Source of the DNA: Candidatus Brevibacterium intestinigallinarum
GTDB lineage: Bacteria > Actinomycetota > Actinomycetes > Actinomycetales > Brevibacteriaceae
DNA length: 28,270 nucleotides
Direction of reading: 5' to 3'
NCBI GenBank assembly: GCA_019117325.1
Contig: DWZY01000324.1
Span: 1 to 28,270, forward strand
Both the position numbers and the translations under genes were made by a program. The notes under the pieces were generated by a model, which was not told the DNA's origin, did not search any database, and saw only the letters and a program-made list of their open reading frames with translations. Below are positions 6,626 through 13,906 of this stretch, in pieces; within the stretch, counting starts at the first letter, position 1, and every line of letters starts with the position of its first letter.

Positions 6626-8156
6626 CCGTGACGTACATGGTCACGCCGGCCGCCTGCGCCGCCGCGATGACCTCCTCATCCCGGATCGATCCTCCGGGCT
6701 GCACGATCGCCGCGACTCCCGCGTCGAACAGCACCTGCGGGCCGTCCGCGAACGGGAAGAACGCGTCCGAGGCGCAGACGGACCCCGCGGCCCGCTCCGC
6801 GCCCGCGCGCTCGACGGCGAGGCGGGCCGAGTCCACGCGGTTCACCTGTCCCATGCCCACGCCCACGGCCGCGCCGTCGCGCGCCAGCAGGATCGCGTTG
6901 GACTTGACCGCGCGGCAGGCGCGCCAGGCGAACTCGAGGTCCCGCAGCGTCGACTCGTCCGCGGCCTCACCGGCGACCAGCGTCCAGTTCTCAGGGCTGT
7001 CGCCCTCGGCCTGCAGGAGGTCCCGCTCCTGCAGCAGCAGGCCGCCGCCGATGGGCTTCGTCTCCAGCTGCTGCGGTGCGGCATCGCCCAGTTCCAGGAG
7101 GCGCAGGTTCTTCTTCGACCGCAGCAGCTCGAGCGCGTCGGGCTCGAACGACGGCGCGGCAAGCACCTCGGTGAAGATCGGCTTGATCGACTCGGCCAGC
7201 GCCAGGGTCACGGGCCGATTGGCGGCGATGACACCGCCGTACGCGGACACCGGATCCGTCGCGTGCGCGCGTGCGTGCGCCTGGGCGATGTCCTCGCCCA
7301 CGGCGATCCCGCAGGGGTTCGCGTGCTTGATGATCGCGACGGCGGGCTGCGTGAAGTCGTACGCCGCGCGGATCGCCGCGTCGATGTCCTGGTAGTTGTT
7401 GTAGGACATCTCCTTGCCGCCCAGCTGGACCGCATTCGCGACTCCGCCGGCGCCCGGCACCGCGTAGACCGCGGCGCGCTGGTGGGGGTTCTCCCCGTAG
7501 CGCAGATCGGCGGACTTGCGGACCGCGGAGCCCGCGAACTCCGGCAGCGTCTCCCCGTCCTCGGCGATCTGCTCCGCCATCCAGCCCGCGACGGCGACGT
7601 CGTAGGCGGCGGTGTGGGCGAAGGCCTCGGCGGCCAGCTGCGTCCGGCGGGCCCGGGTGAAGCCCTCCCCGCGCGCGGCCTCGACGACCTCGGCGTAGAC
7701 CGCCGGATCGGTCACGATCGCGACGCTGGGGTGGTTCTTCGCCGCGGCGCGGACCATCGACGGCCCTCCGATGTCGATCTGCTCGACGCAGTCGTCGAAG
7801 CCGGCACCGGAGGCGACGGTCTCCGTGAACGGGTAGAGGTTCACGACGACCAGGTCGAACGCCTCGATGCCCAGCTCCGCGATCTGCTCGAGGTGCTCCG
7901 GCTTGCGGGTGTCGGCCAGGATCCCGGCGTGGACGCGCGGGTGCAGCGTCTTGACCCGGCCCTCGAGGGTCTCCGGGAAGCCGGTCAGCTCCTCGACCGG
8001 GGTGACCGGGACGCCGGCCTGAGCGATGCGTGCGGCGGTGGAGCCCGTCGAGACGAGGGCGACACCGGCGGCGTGGAGGCCCGCGGCGAGGTCCTCGAGT
8101 CCGGTCTTGTCGTAGACGCTGATGAGGGCGCGGCGGATGGGGCGGGCGGTCTGCAC
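6603..8156 (-). CDS. purH: Bifunctional AICAR transformylase / IMP cyclohydrolase
   Basis: Catalyses the last two steps of de novo purine synthesis: formylation of AICAR with 10-formyl-tetrahydrofolate, then ring closure to IMP. The 517 residues are the normal length. The N-terminal cyclohydrolase domain begins ALISVYDKTGLEDLA (about 9-23) and shows LHPRVHAGILADT and VVVNLYPF. The C-terminal transformylase domain has RYGENPHQ and KHANPCGIAVG (about 280), with the catalytic Lys-His pair, and ends VTMYVTGARHFFH, typical of the family. The GTG start at 8156 is preceded by AGGAGG (8167-8172), 10 nt upstream. It lies 18 nt after the purN stop and overlaps DUF3017 at its end, so the three form one operon. 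Confidence 0.97.
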   Translation of the reverse strand: MQTARPIRRALISVYDKTGLEDLAAGLHAAGVALVSTGSTAARIAQAGVPVTPVEELTGFPETLEGRVKTLHPRVHAGILADTRKPEHLEQIAELGIEAFDLVVVNLYPFTETVASGAGFDDCVEQIDIGGPSMVRAAAKNHPSVAIVTDPAVYAEVVEAARGEGFTRARRTQLAAEAFAHTAAYDVAVAGWMAEQIAEDGETLPEFAGSAVRKSADLRYGENPHQRAAVYAVPGAGGVANAVQLGGKEMSYNNYQDIDAAIRAAYDFTQPAVAIIKHANPCGIAVGEDIAQAHARAHATDPVSAYGGVIAANRPVTLALAESIKPIFTEVLAAPSFEPDALELLRSKKNLRLLELGDAAPQQLETKPIGGGLLLQERDLLQAEGDSPENWTLVAGEAADESTLRDLEFAWRACRAVKSNAILLARDGAAVGVGMGQVNRVDSARLAVERAGAERAAGSVCASDAFFPFADGPQVLFDAGVAAIVQPGGSIRDEEVIAAAQAAGVTMYVTGARHFFH

Positions 8157-8174
8157 TTCTCTGGTGCCTCCTGG

Positions 8175-8834
8175 TCAGGGATTGCGGGTGGACTGCGGGA
8201 AGGATGTGGGCGCGGCGTGGACCGCAGCGGTGGGGGTCCAGCCGGTCACTCGGCGGCCGTCGACGGCGAGGGACCCGTGGGAGAGGAAGGCGAGGAGCTC
8301 GACGAGGCGCTCCCGTTCGACGGCGCGGATGCGCTCATGCAGGGACTCCTCGTCATCGTCGTCCCGCACGTCCAGCGGGAACTGGGCGATGATCGGCCCG
8401 GTGTCGACGCCCGTGTCGACGAGGTGGAACGTCGTGCCCGTCACCTTCGCGCCGTGGGCGAGCGCGTCGCGCACGCCGTGCGCACCGGGGAACGACGGCA
8501 GCAGCGCGGGGTGGGTGTTGAGGATGCGGGCCGGGAACTCGCCGATGAAGGAGGCGCCCAGGATGCGCATGAACCCGGCGGAGACGACCCAGTCGGGATC
8601 GTAGGAGCGCACCGTTCGGGCCAGGGCGTCGTTCCAGTCGTCGCGCGAGGCGAAGTCGCCGGGCGCCACCACGAAGGTGTCCGTGCCCGCCGTGCGCGCG
8701 CGCTCGAGGACGCCCGCGCCGGGCACGTCGGAGCCCACCGCGGCGATCTCGACACCGGCCCGACCGTCCGCGAATGCGTCGAGGAGGGCCTGGGTGAGGG
8801 TTCCGGAGCCGGAGGCAAGAATCACGCATCGCAC
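8175..8834 (-). CDS. purN: Phosphoribosylglycinamide formyltransferase
   Basis: Transfers a formyl group from 10-formyl-tetrahydrofolate to GAR, step 3 of purine synthesis. The 219-residue protein begins VRCVILASGSGTLTQALLDAF, matching the usual PurN N-terminus with its glycine-rich phosphate loop. It contains ILNTHPALLPSFPGAHG (formyl-transfer Asn and His) and FHLVDTGVDTGPIIAQ (catalytic Asp). I chose GTG at 8834 because the homologous region starts exactly there and TAGACT ends 7 nt upstream, implying a leaderless transcript; a longer frame back to 8987 adds Arg/Pro-rich sequence unlike the family. It is first in purN-purH-DUF3017. In many actinobacteria a DUF6350 gene precedes purN, as here, though a plus-strand gene now lies between. 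Confidence 0.96.
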   Translation of the reverse strand: MRCVILASGSGTLTQALLDAFADGRAGVEIAAVGSDVPGAGVLERARTAGTDTFVVAPGDFASRDDWNDALARTVRSYDPDWVVSAGFMRILGASFIGEFPARILNTHPALLPSFPGAHGVRDALAHGAKVTGTTFHLVDTGVDTGPIIAQFPLDVRDDDDEESLHERIRAVERERLVELLAFLSHGSLAVDGRRVTGWTPTAAVHAAPTSFPQSTRNP

Positions 8835-8841
8835 GCGAGCC

Positions 8842-8847
8842 AGTCTA
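8842..8847 (-). promoter_or_regulatory. Leaderless -10 element (TAGACT) of purN
   Basis: On the minus strand TAGACT is followed by 7 nt (ggctcgc) and then GTG CGA TGC GTG, the family-supported purN start. It is the same hexamer and spacing as at 2861. No Shine-Dalgarno sequence is present. Confidence 0.65.
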
Positions 8848-8937
8848 GATGCATGTCCGGCCGCGCTTCTCCGCGAGGGCGCGAGCACAGGGCGAACACA
8901 CGGCGGACGCGTCATCGCCGTGTGCGAGACTGGGACC

Positions 8938-9489
8938 GTGAGCACTCCCAGTCCTGTCGACGACACCCCACGCACCCCGCCGTCCACGGGCGGCCCCGGA
9001 GCGGATGGTCAGGAGCCCGTCCCGTCCGGGCCCGGCGGTCCCACCGGCACGGGATCGGACGGCTCGGGGCCGGAGAAGCCCTCGGGCCCGCAGCGTGCGA
9101 TGGTCCGGTACAGCCTGGCGCTGACCGGTCTGCTGGCGGCTGCGATCATCTGCTCGATGCTGAGCCTGCCCTTCGTCATGCTCTCCGGCGTGCTGGCGGT
9201 CGCAGCGATGATCTGCGCGATCATCTGCCTGGTCGCCGGCGTCCGCGCGAAGCAGGTCCCCCAGGCGATCGTCACGGGCGTCATCGGCTTCCTCGTCGCC
9301 GGCTACGTCTTCGTCTCGGCGGTCTCCACCGCGTTCATCTGGGACATCCGCGCGGGCTACGAGGAGTGCAGTGCGGATGCGATCACGGAGCAGTCGCGGG
9401 CCGTGTGCCAGCAGGAGTACAACGAGAAGATCGGCGACTGGTTCGAGAACCTCACCGGCCAGCCGCTCCCCGGCCTGCCAGCAGACTGA
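8938..9489 (+). CDS. Membrane protein with Pro/Gly-rich cytosolic head
   Basis: I do not recognise this 183-residue protein by family name. Residues 1-55 are a disordered Pro/Gly/Ser/Thr-rich stretch. They are followed by three hydrophobic segments, at about 61-79, 82-102 and 108-133. A polar, Cys-containing C-terminus (YEECSADAITEQSRAVCQQEY) has two cysteines that could form a disulfide if it faces outwards. The GTG start at 8938 is preceded by GAGACT six nt upstream, a poor match to the leaderless -10 pattern, so the start is less certain. It diverges from purN, with 103 bp between start codons. Its last 38 bp overlap tail-to-tail with the DUF6350 gene. Confidence 0.7.
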   Translation: MSTPSPVDDTPRTPPSTGGPGADGQEPVPSGPGGPTGTGSDGSGPEKPSGPQRAMVRYSLALTGLLAAAIICSMLSLPFVMLSGVLAVAAMICAIICLVAGVRAKQVPQAIVTGVIGFLVAGYVFVSAVSTAFIWDIRAGYEECSADAITEQSRAVCQQEYNEKIGDWFENLTGQPLPGLPAD

Positions 9490-10708
9490 GTCCCCACGCC
9501 GCCAGGATTCCGGCGGCCGTCCCGGCGCTCATGAGCGCCGTTGACCGCAGCACCGGGGCGCCGAAGTGCTCGAGGCCGGCGGGGCCCACCGCTCCAGTCG
9601 AGAACAGGCTGAGCACTGTCATGACGACGACGACCCCCACAGTGCTGAGGACCACCGTGCGCCAGTCCAGGGCCTCCGCCCACCGCCTCCGCCCTGCCGA
9701 CGCGATTCCCGCGGCCAGCGGCAGGACCAGCAGCATCGCCCACCCCCAGACCGGCGAGCCGGTGGGGATCGTCGACAGCACGGGCACGGCGGGGACCAGC
9801 GCGGCCTGATCGGTGAACGGCGAGACCACTGCCGCCGTGCTCAGCTGGATCCCCGCTCCGGACACCCAGCTGAGTGCCAGGACCAGCAGCGTGGGAGCGA
9901 AGAGCAGCTGGACCGCGCTCAGTCCCACGCCTGCCGCGGTCGGGTCGGTGTAGCCGGCCAGGGCCTCCCCCATGCGGGGCCAGCCGGTCGCCACCGCGGC
10001 GAGGACGGCCAGCAGTCCCGCGGCCGCGACAGCGAGGCCCACCCGGCGGAGGATCGCCGCGGCCCCCTCGATCGCATCGGCCCATTGGCCGCCCACGCGG
10101 TCCGCGATCGTGTCGAGGAGTGCCATCCCCCAGCGGCCCGTCGCACCGCCGCGGCGGTCAGGACCCAGGACCCCCACGAGCACCGCCACTCCCAGCAGCA
10201 GGGCGAACCGGCAGAGGCCGAGGACCGTGAACTGGCCCGCGCCCACCAGCAGTCCCGCGACGAGCAGGAAGGACATGCTCAGGACGAGGCATGTCGTCAG
10301 TCCCGTCGTCGCCGCGTTCCGGGTGGCCGGCAGTGCCCCGGATCGGACCAGCACCTCGTTCGCGGCGAGCGCGCGGCGCGTCCGGCGCAGGCCGGACACC
10401 AGCACGGCGAACAGCCCCAGGGACAGGAGGGTGGGTGGCAGACCCCACCCTCCGTCCAGCTCCCAGCCCGAGGACGCGGCCACGAGGGTGCCGGCCCACG
10501 ACAGGACCGCGCGCAGGGGCTGGAGCTGTGCGATCGCGACGAACCACGCGATGATCGCGACGGCGAGGACGGTGAGTCCCAGTGCGAGCACGATGCGGAG
10601 GGCCTCCAGGGCACCGATGACGATCGGATGACGACTGGAGATCCGGGGGAAGGCGGGAGTCGAGGGCATCGCCGCCCATTCTGCCCCCGTCCGCGGGCGG
10701 CAGCACAT
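9452..10708 (-). CDS. DUF6350 family polytopic membrane protein
   Basis: A 418-residue, very hydrophobic protein with about nine or ten predicted transmembrane helices rich in Leu, Val, Ala and Gly. Short loops include ELDGGWGLPPTLLSLG, LRRTRRALAANE and a Gly/Arg-rich loop (GPDRRGGATGRWG). It matches the DUF6350 type of actinobacterial protein usually encoded next to purN; no biochemical function is known to me. An ATG at 10708 has GGAGG about 10 nt upstream. A second ATG 13 codons in (10669) would give the cleaner N-terminus MPSTPAFPRISSRHP and is a real alternative. The 3' end overlaps the convergent gene ending at 9489 by 38 bp. Confidence 0.8.
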   Translation of the reverse strand: MCCRPRTGAEWAAMPSTPAFPRISSRHPIVIGALEALRIVLALGLTVLAVAIIAWFVAIAQLQPLRAVLSWAGTLVAASSGWELDGGWGLPPTLLSLGLFAVLVSGLRRTRRALAANEVLVRSGALPATRNAATTGLTTCLVLSMSFLLVAGLLVGAGQFTVLGLCRFALLLGVAVLVGVLGPDRRGGATGRWGMALLDTIADRVGGQWADAIEGAAAILRRVGLAVAAAGLLAVLAAVATGWPRMGEALAGYTDPTAAGVGLSAVQLLFAPTLLVLALSWVSGAGIQLSTAAVVSPFTDQAALVPAVPVLSTIPTGSPVWGWAMLLVLPLAAGIASAGRRRWAEALDWRTVVLSTVGVVVVMTVLSLFSTGAVGPAGLEHFGAPVLRSTALMSAGTAAGILAAWGLSLLAGRGAAGR

Positions 10709-10740
10709 CTCGACACACCCTCCGCGATGCGTCCGGATGG

Positions 10741-10773
10741 TACCTTTGAGCGACTGGGACAGCCGTCTGTCCC
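10741..10773 (+). promoter_or_regulatory. Possible promoter and inverted repeat ahead of the surface protein gene
   Basis: TACCTT (10741-10746) fits the TANNNT pattern and would start transcription near 10753. It is followed at once by a hairpin-capable inverted repeat, GGGACAG-CCGT-CTGTCCC (10756-10773). The repeat would sit at the 5' end of a leader of about 60 nt, as an mRNA stabiliser or a repressor site. No -35 is evident. Confidence 0.35.
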
Positions 10774-10813
10774 GCCCTCATGGTGTCGACGTGACGAAGG
10801 TGAGCCCCTGGCG

Positions 10814-12253
10814 ATGAGCGCTGGAGATCCGAACCCGCAGATTCCGCCCAGGCCGGATCACAGCCCGGAAGAGGCGCAGCGATCCTTCGACGCGCCAGCG
10901 CAATCGGATGACTGGGGGTACCGGCCGGACGGCGACCCGCACAGCTCGCAGCAGTACGGCTACGGGCCCGCGGGGCCGCAGGAGGGGGACGCCCAGTCCT
11001 GGGGCTCCCAGCCGTCGTACGACCCTCAGCAGTCCTACGACGCCCAACAGCCCTACGGTTCTCAGCCCTCCTATGGGTCAGCGCCCTCGTACGGCGCGCC
11101 CGCGGACGCGCAGGCCCTGGGCAGCGGACCCGCGCACTCGGACACCGGTTCCGTCCCACAGCCCGCTCCCGCTCCGGGGTACGCACCGGACGGACAGGCA
11201 CGCACCGGGGAGAAGGGCGGGACGAAGACCCGCAAGTCCCGGCTGCCGCTCATCCTGTCGCTGTCAGCCGTGGGCGTCGTCCTGATCCTCGTGCTCGTGG
11301 GTGCACTCGTCATCATGAACATGAACCGGACGCAGTACGGTCCGGAGACTGTCGCGCAGGAGTACTTCGACGCCGTCGCCGCCGGTGACATGGGAGCGGC
11401 CAAGGACGTGACGAGCGCGGCCGTGCCCAACGGGGCGAGCGAGGCGCTCCTCACCCCGGAGATCTTCGCCGCCTCGGCAGCGGCCATCGAGGATGTGCGG
11501 ATCGGCGACGCGGACATCGACGGCGACACCGCCGCGATGACGGCGACGTACTCGCTGGCCGGACAGGAGTACGAGCTTCCCCTCACGGCCTCGAAGAACG
11601 GCCGGCAGGGACTGTTCTTCGACCAGTGGGAGCTGCAGCCGCCCACGCTCCAGACGCTGTCGCTGGACCTCACGCAGGTCGAGGACGCCACGGTCAACGG
11701 CGAGGCCGTCGACCTGGAGATGGGCGCGACGGAGTACGCCGTCATGCCCGGCGCGTACGAGGTCGTGGTGCCGGAGACGACGTACACGCAGGAGGGCCGG
11801 TCCTCGATCACCGTGGGCTTCTCCCCCGATGAGCAGCCGCAGGCCGCGGACGTCGCGATGCAGATCGGCGTCACCGACGAGTACAAGAAGGACGTCGAGA
11901 AGGCAGTCCGGAAGAAGCTCGACGAGTGCCTGGAGTCCGGGAAGCTCGAGACCGACTGCGGGTTCTTCTCCCGCGACGGCTTCGAGACTGACGAGGACAA
12001 GGAGATCTACGACGAACTCCGGACCGACGACATCGACTTCGAGATGACGGAGGAGCCCACGATCGTCGTGACGGACTACGGCGCGGCGACCACCGGCTCG
12101 TTCTACACGGACGACGAGAAGCCCGGCAAGGTGCGTGCCGTCGTCCGCACCGGCGACGGGGACCGCTACGAGCTCACGACGGACCTCATGCCCTCGGGGA
12201 CCGTCACGGTCGAGGACGACAAGATCGTCATCACCTACTTCTTCAACGGGTGA
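10814..12253 (+). CDS. Large single-pass membrane-anchored surface protein, TcaA/NTF2-like ectodomain
   Basis: A 479-residue protein. Residues 1-145 are low-complexity and Gln/Pro/Ser/Tyr-rich, with degenerate units such as QPSYDPQQSYDAQQPYG. A basic stretch (KTRKSR) precedes one transmembrane helix (about 143-165, LILSLSAVGVVLILVLVGAL). The ectodomain begins YGPETVAQEYFDAVAAGDMGAA, which looks like an NTF2/DUF4878-type fold. Further segments, WELQPPTLQ and VMPGAYEVVVP, recall the repeat domains of TcaA-like proteins. The only visible cysteine pair is DECLESGKLETDCGF. ATG 10814 follows GAAGGTGAG. The protein probably has its N-terminus inside and a folded domain in the cell envelope. Function is unknown; the TcaA-like reading is my inference. 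Confidence 0.75.
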   Translation: MSAGDPNPQIPPRPDHSPEEAQRSFDAPAQSDDWGYRPDGDPHSSQQYGYGPAGPQEGDAQSWGSQPSYDPQQSYDAQQPYGSQPSYGSAPSYGAPADAQALGSGPAHSDTGSVPQPAPAPGYAPDGQARTGEKGGTKTRKSRLPLILSLSAVGVVLILVLVGALVIMNMNRTQYGPETVAQEYFDAVAAGDMGAAKDVTSAAVPNGASEALLTPEIFAASAAAIEDVRIGDADIDGDTAAMTATYSLAGQEYELPLTASKNGRQGLFFDQWELQPPTLQTLSLDLTQVEDATVNGEAVDLEMGATEYAVMPGAYEVVVPETTYTQEGRSSITVGFSPDEQPQAADVAMQIGVTDEYKKDVEKAVRKKLDECLESGKLETDCGFFSRDGFETDEDKEIYDELRTDDIDFEMTEEPTIVVTDYGAATTGSFYTDDEKPGKVRAVVRTGDGDRYELTTDLMPSGTVTVEDDKIVITYFFNG

Positions 12254-12264
12254 CGAAACACTGA

Positions 12265-12299
12265 GAGGGGGCGGCGGGCATGATGCCCGCCGCCCCCTC
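12265..12299. terminator. Bidirectional terminator between the surface protein and amidase genes
   Basis: A 16-bp perfect stem (left arm GAGGGGGCGGCGGGCA) with a TGA loop lies 11 nt after the plus-strand stop and 22 nt from the convergent amidase stop. It serves both transcripts. Confidence 0.85.
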
Positions 12300-12321
12300 C
12301 GTCGTGTGGGCCCGTGTCCGC

Positions 12322-13797
12322 TCAGGCGGCGCTGATTCCCACGACGCGCTGCGGCAGCGGAACGTCCAGCAGCTGCTCGACCGTCTCCGACAGGGCCAGC
12401 ACTCCGGCATCGTCGAACCGGCGGCCGGCGATCTGCACGCCCACCGTGCGTCCGTCCGGAGTGACGCCCGCGTGAACGGTCGAGGCCGGCTGCTCCGACA
12501 TGTTGTACGGGACGGTGAAGCCGATGTGCTGCATGGGCAGTGACGGGTCGGAGAACGGCATGGGGTGGTGTGCCGGGTACCCCGCCATGGGCGCGACCGG
12601 CGACAGGACGAAGTCGACGGCCCGCGTGGCCTCGATCGTGACGGCGCGCATCCGCTGGATCGAGTGATAGCAGCGCAGCAGCTCGACACCGGGGACATCC
12701 GCCCCGGCCTGGGCCCACTGGGCGACGTGCGGCAGGATCTTCCGCTGCTCCTCGACCGGCAGGGCCGAGTAGGTCTCCCACGACCGCACGCGCCAGAAGC
12801 GATCGACGTCGCGCAGCAGCCCCTCGTCCATGAACGGCGGGATCTCCACGACCTCGGCGCCGGCAGCGGACAGCGCCTCTGCGGTCGCCGTGGTCACGGC
12901 TGCGACGTGCGGGTCGGTCTCCTCGCCGCAGCCCGCGCTCGTGTGCACGCCCACGCGCAGTCCCGCCAGCGACGGTGCATCGCCCGCCGCCCCGGCGGTG
13001 ACGAGCTCCCGCGCGTAGTCACCGTCGTAGGGAGGCAGCTCCGAGCAGTCGCGGTCGTCGGGCCGGCCAATGACCTGCATCGCCGCACGCACGTCCGCGG
13101 TCCGGCGTGCCAGCGGTCCTGCGCAGCGGCCCAGGTAGGGCACGTCCAGCGGGACCCGGCCGAAGCTGGGCTTGAGCGTCGCGAGGCCCAGCCACGTGCC
13201 GGGCAGCCGGATCGAGCCGCCGATGTCCGACCCGATGTGCACGGGGCCGTAGCCCGCGGCAGCCGCGGCACCGGCACCGCTGGACGAGCCACCGGTCGTG
13301 AGCTCAGGGTCGAGCGGCGAGCGGGTGATGCCGTGACGCGAGGACACACCGGACGAGAGCATCCCCCAGTCCGGCATGACGGTCACGCCGAACAGGACGG
13401 CACCGCCCTCGCGCAGGCGCTGGGTGATGGGTGCGTCGTGCTCTGCGGGCTGAGGATCGCCGGCCGCGTGGCCGCCGGGCATCGCCACGCCCCGCACCGC
13501 CACGTTCTCCTTGACGGTCACCGGCACGCCGTCCAGCGGTCCCAGCGGCGCGCCGTCCGCCCAGCGCGCACCGGCCTCGCGCGCGGCCCGCGCCGCGGCA
13601 CCGTCGGCGCCCAGGTCCTGCCACCACAGGGCATTCAGGGTGGGCTCGCAGGACTCGACCCGCTCCCGGACCGAGTCCAGCACCTCGAGCGGGGTGAAGT
13701 CGCCGGCCCGGAAGCCATCGGTCATCTGCGCGACCGACAGGTCGGCGAGCGCAGGTGCTCCTGCGGGTGCTGCGGGCGTGGGCTGCTGGGTCGTCAC
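12322..13797 (-). CDS. Amidase-signature hydrolase
   Basis: A 491-residue amidase-signature enzyme that hydrolyses a carboxamide to acid and ammonia; the exact substrate is not readable. The Ser-cisSer-Lys triad is visible: Lys96 in VPVTVKEN, cis-Ser171 in TTGGSSSGAGAA and nucleophile Ser195 in GSDIGGSIRLPG, with the family's spacing of about 75 and 24. The GTG at 13797 is chosen because AAGGAG (13806-13811) lies 8 nt upstream. An ATG at 13881 would add an Arg/Pro-rich stretch without a ribosome site. It lies 109 nt downstream of the peptide transporter's fused ATPase on the same strand, so it may hydrolyse an imported amide or peptide derivative. It lacks the GatB/GatC neighbours expected of a GatA, so a transamidosome role is unlikely. 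Confidence 0.9.
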   Translation of the reverse strand: MTTQQPTPAAPAGAPALADLSVAQMTDGFRAGDFTPLEVLDSVRERVESCEPTLNALWWQDLGADGAAARAAREAGARWADGAPLGPLDGVPVTVKENVAVRGVAMPGGHAAGDPQPAEHDAPITQRLREGGAVLFGVTVMPDWGMLSSGVSSRHGITRSPLDPELTTGGSSSGAGAAAAAGYGPVHIGSDIGGSIRLPGTWLGLATLKPSFGRVPLDVPYLGRCAGPLARRTADVRAAMQVIGRPDDRDCSELPPYDGDYARELVTAGAAGDAPSLAGLRVGVHTSAGCGEETDPHVAAVTTATAEALSAAGAEVVEIPPFMDEGLLRDVDRFWRVRSWETYSALPVEEQRKILPHVAQWAQAGADVPGVELLRCYHSIQRMRAVTIEATRAVDFVLSPVAPMAGYPAHHPMPFSDPSLPMQHIGFTVPYNMSEQPASTVHAGVTPDGRTVGVQIAGRRFDDAGVLALSETVEQLLDVPLPQRVVGISAA

Positions 13798-13906
13798 GGA
13801 CGGTTCTCCTTCATCAGCGAGGCGGTCGCGGGGTGCGCGATCGCCGGTGCCGCGCGCGGATGGTCGCACGGCCGGGTTCATGTCTGGGGGCCAGCGGGGA
13901 CACCGC

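Noticed and set aside
8835..8987. A longer purN start reaching back to 8987
   Set aside because: The extra residues are Arg/Pro-rich and unlike PurN. They would cross the TAGACT promoter and the start of the divergent gene; GTG 8834 matches the family N-terminus.
6606..9809. A very long open frame on the plus strand opposite purH and purN (over 1000 codons)
   Set aside because: Its translation is Arg/Gly/Val/Asp-rich noise typical of the antisense frame of GC-rich genes, and the opposite strand holds unmistakable PurH and PurN motifs.
12322..13797. Reading the amidase as GatA of a Glu-tRNA(Gln) amidotransferase
   Set aside because: No gatB or gatC lies nearby and the gene sits behind a peptide transporter. 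The tRNA-Gln at 2746 is far away and not evidence for linkage.
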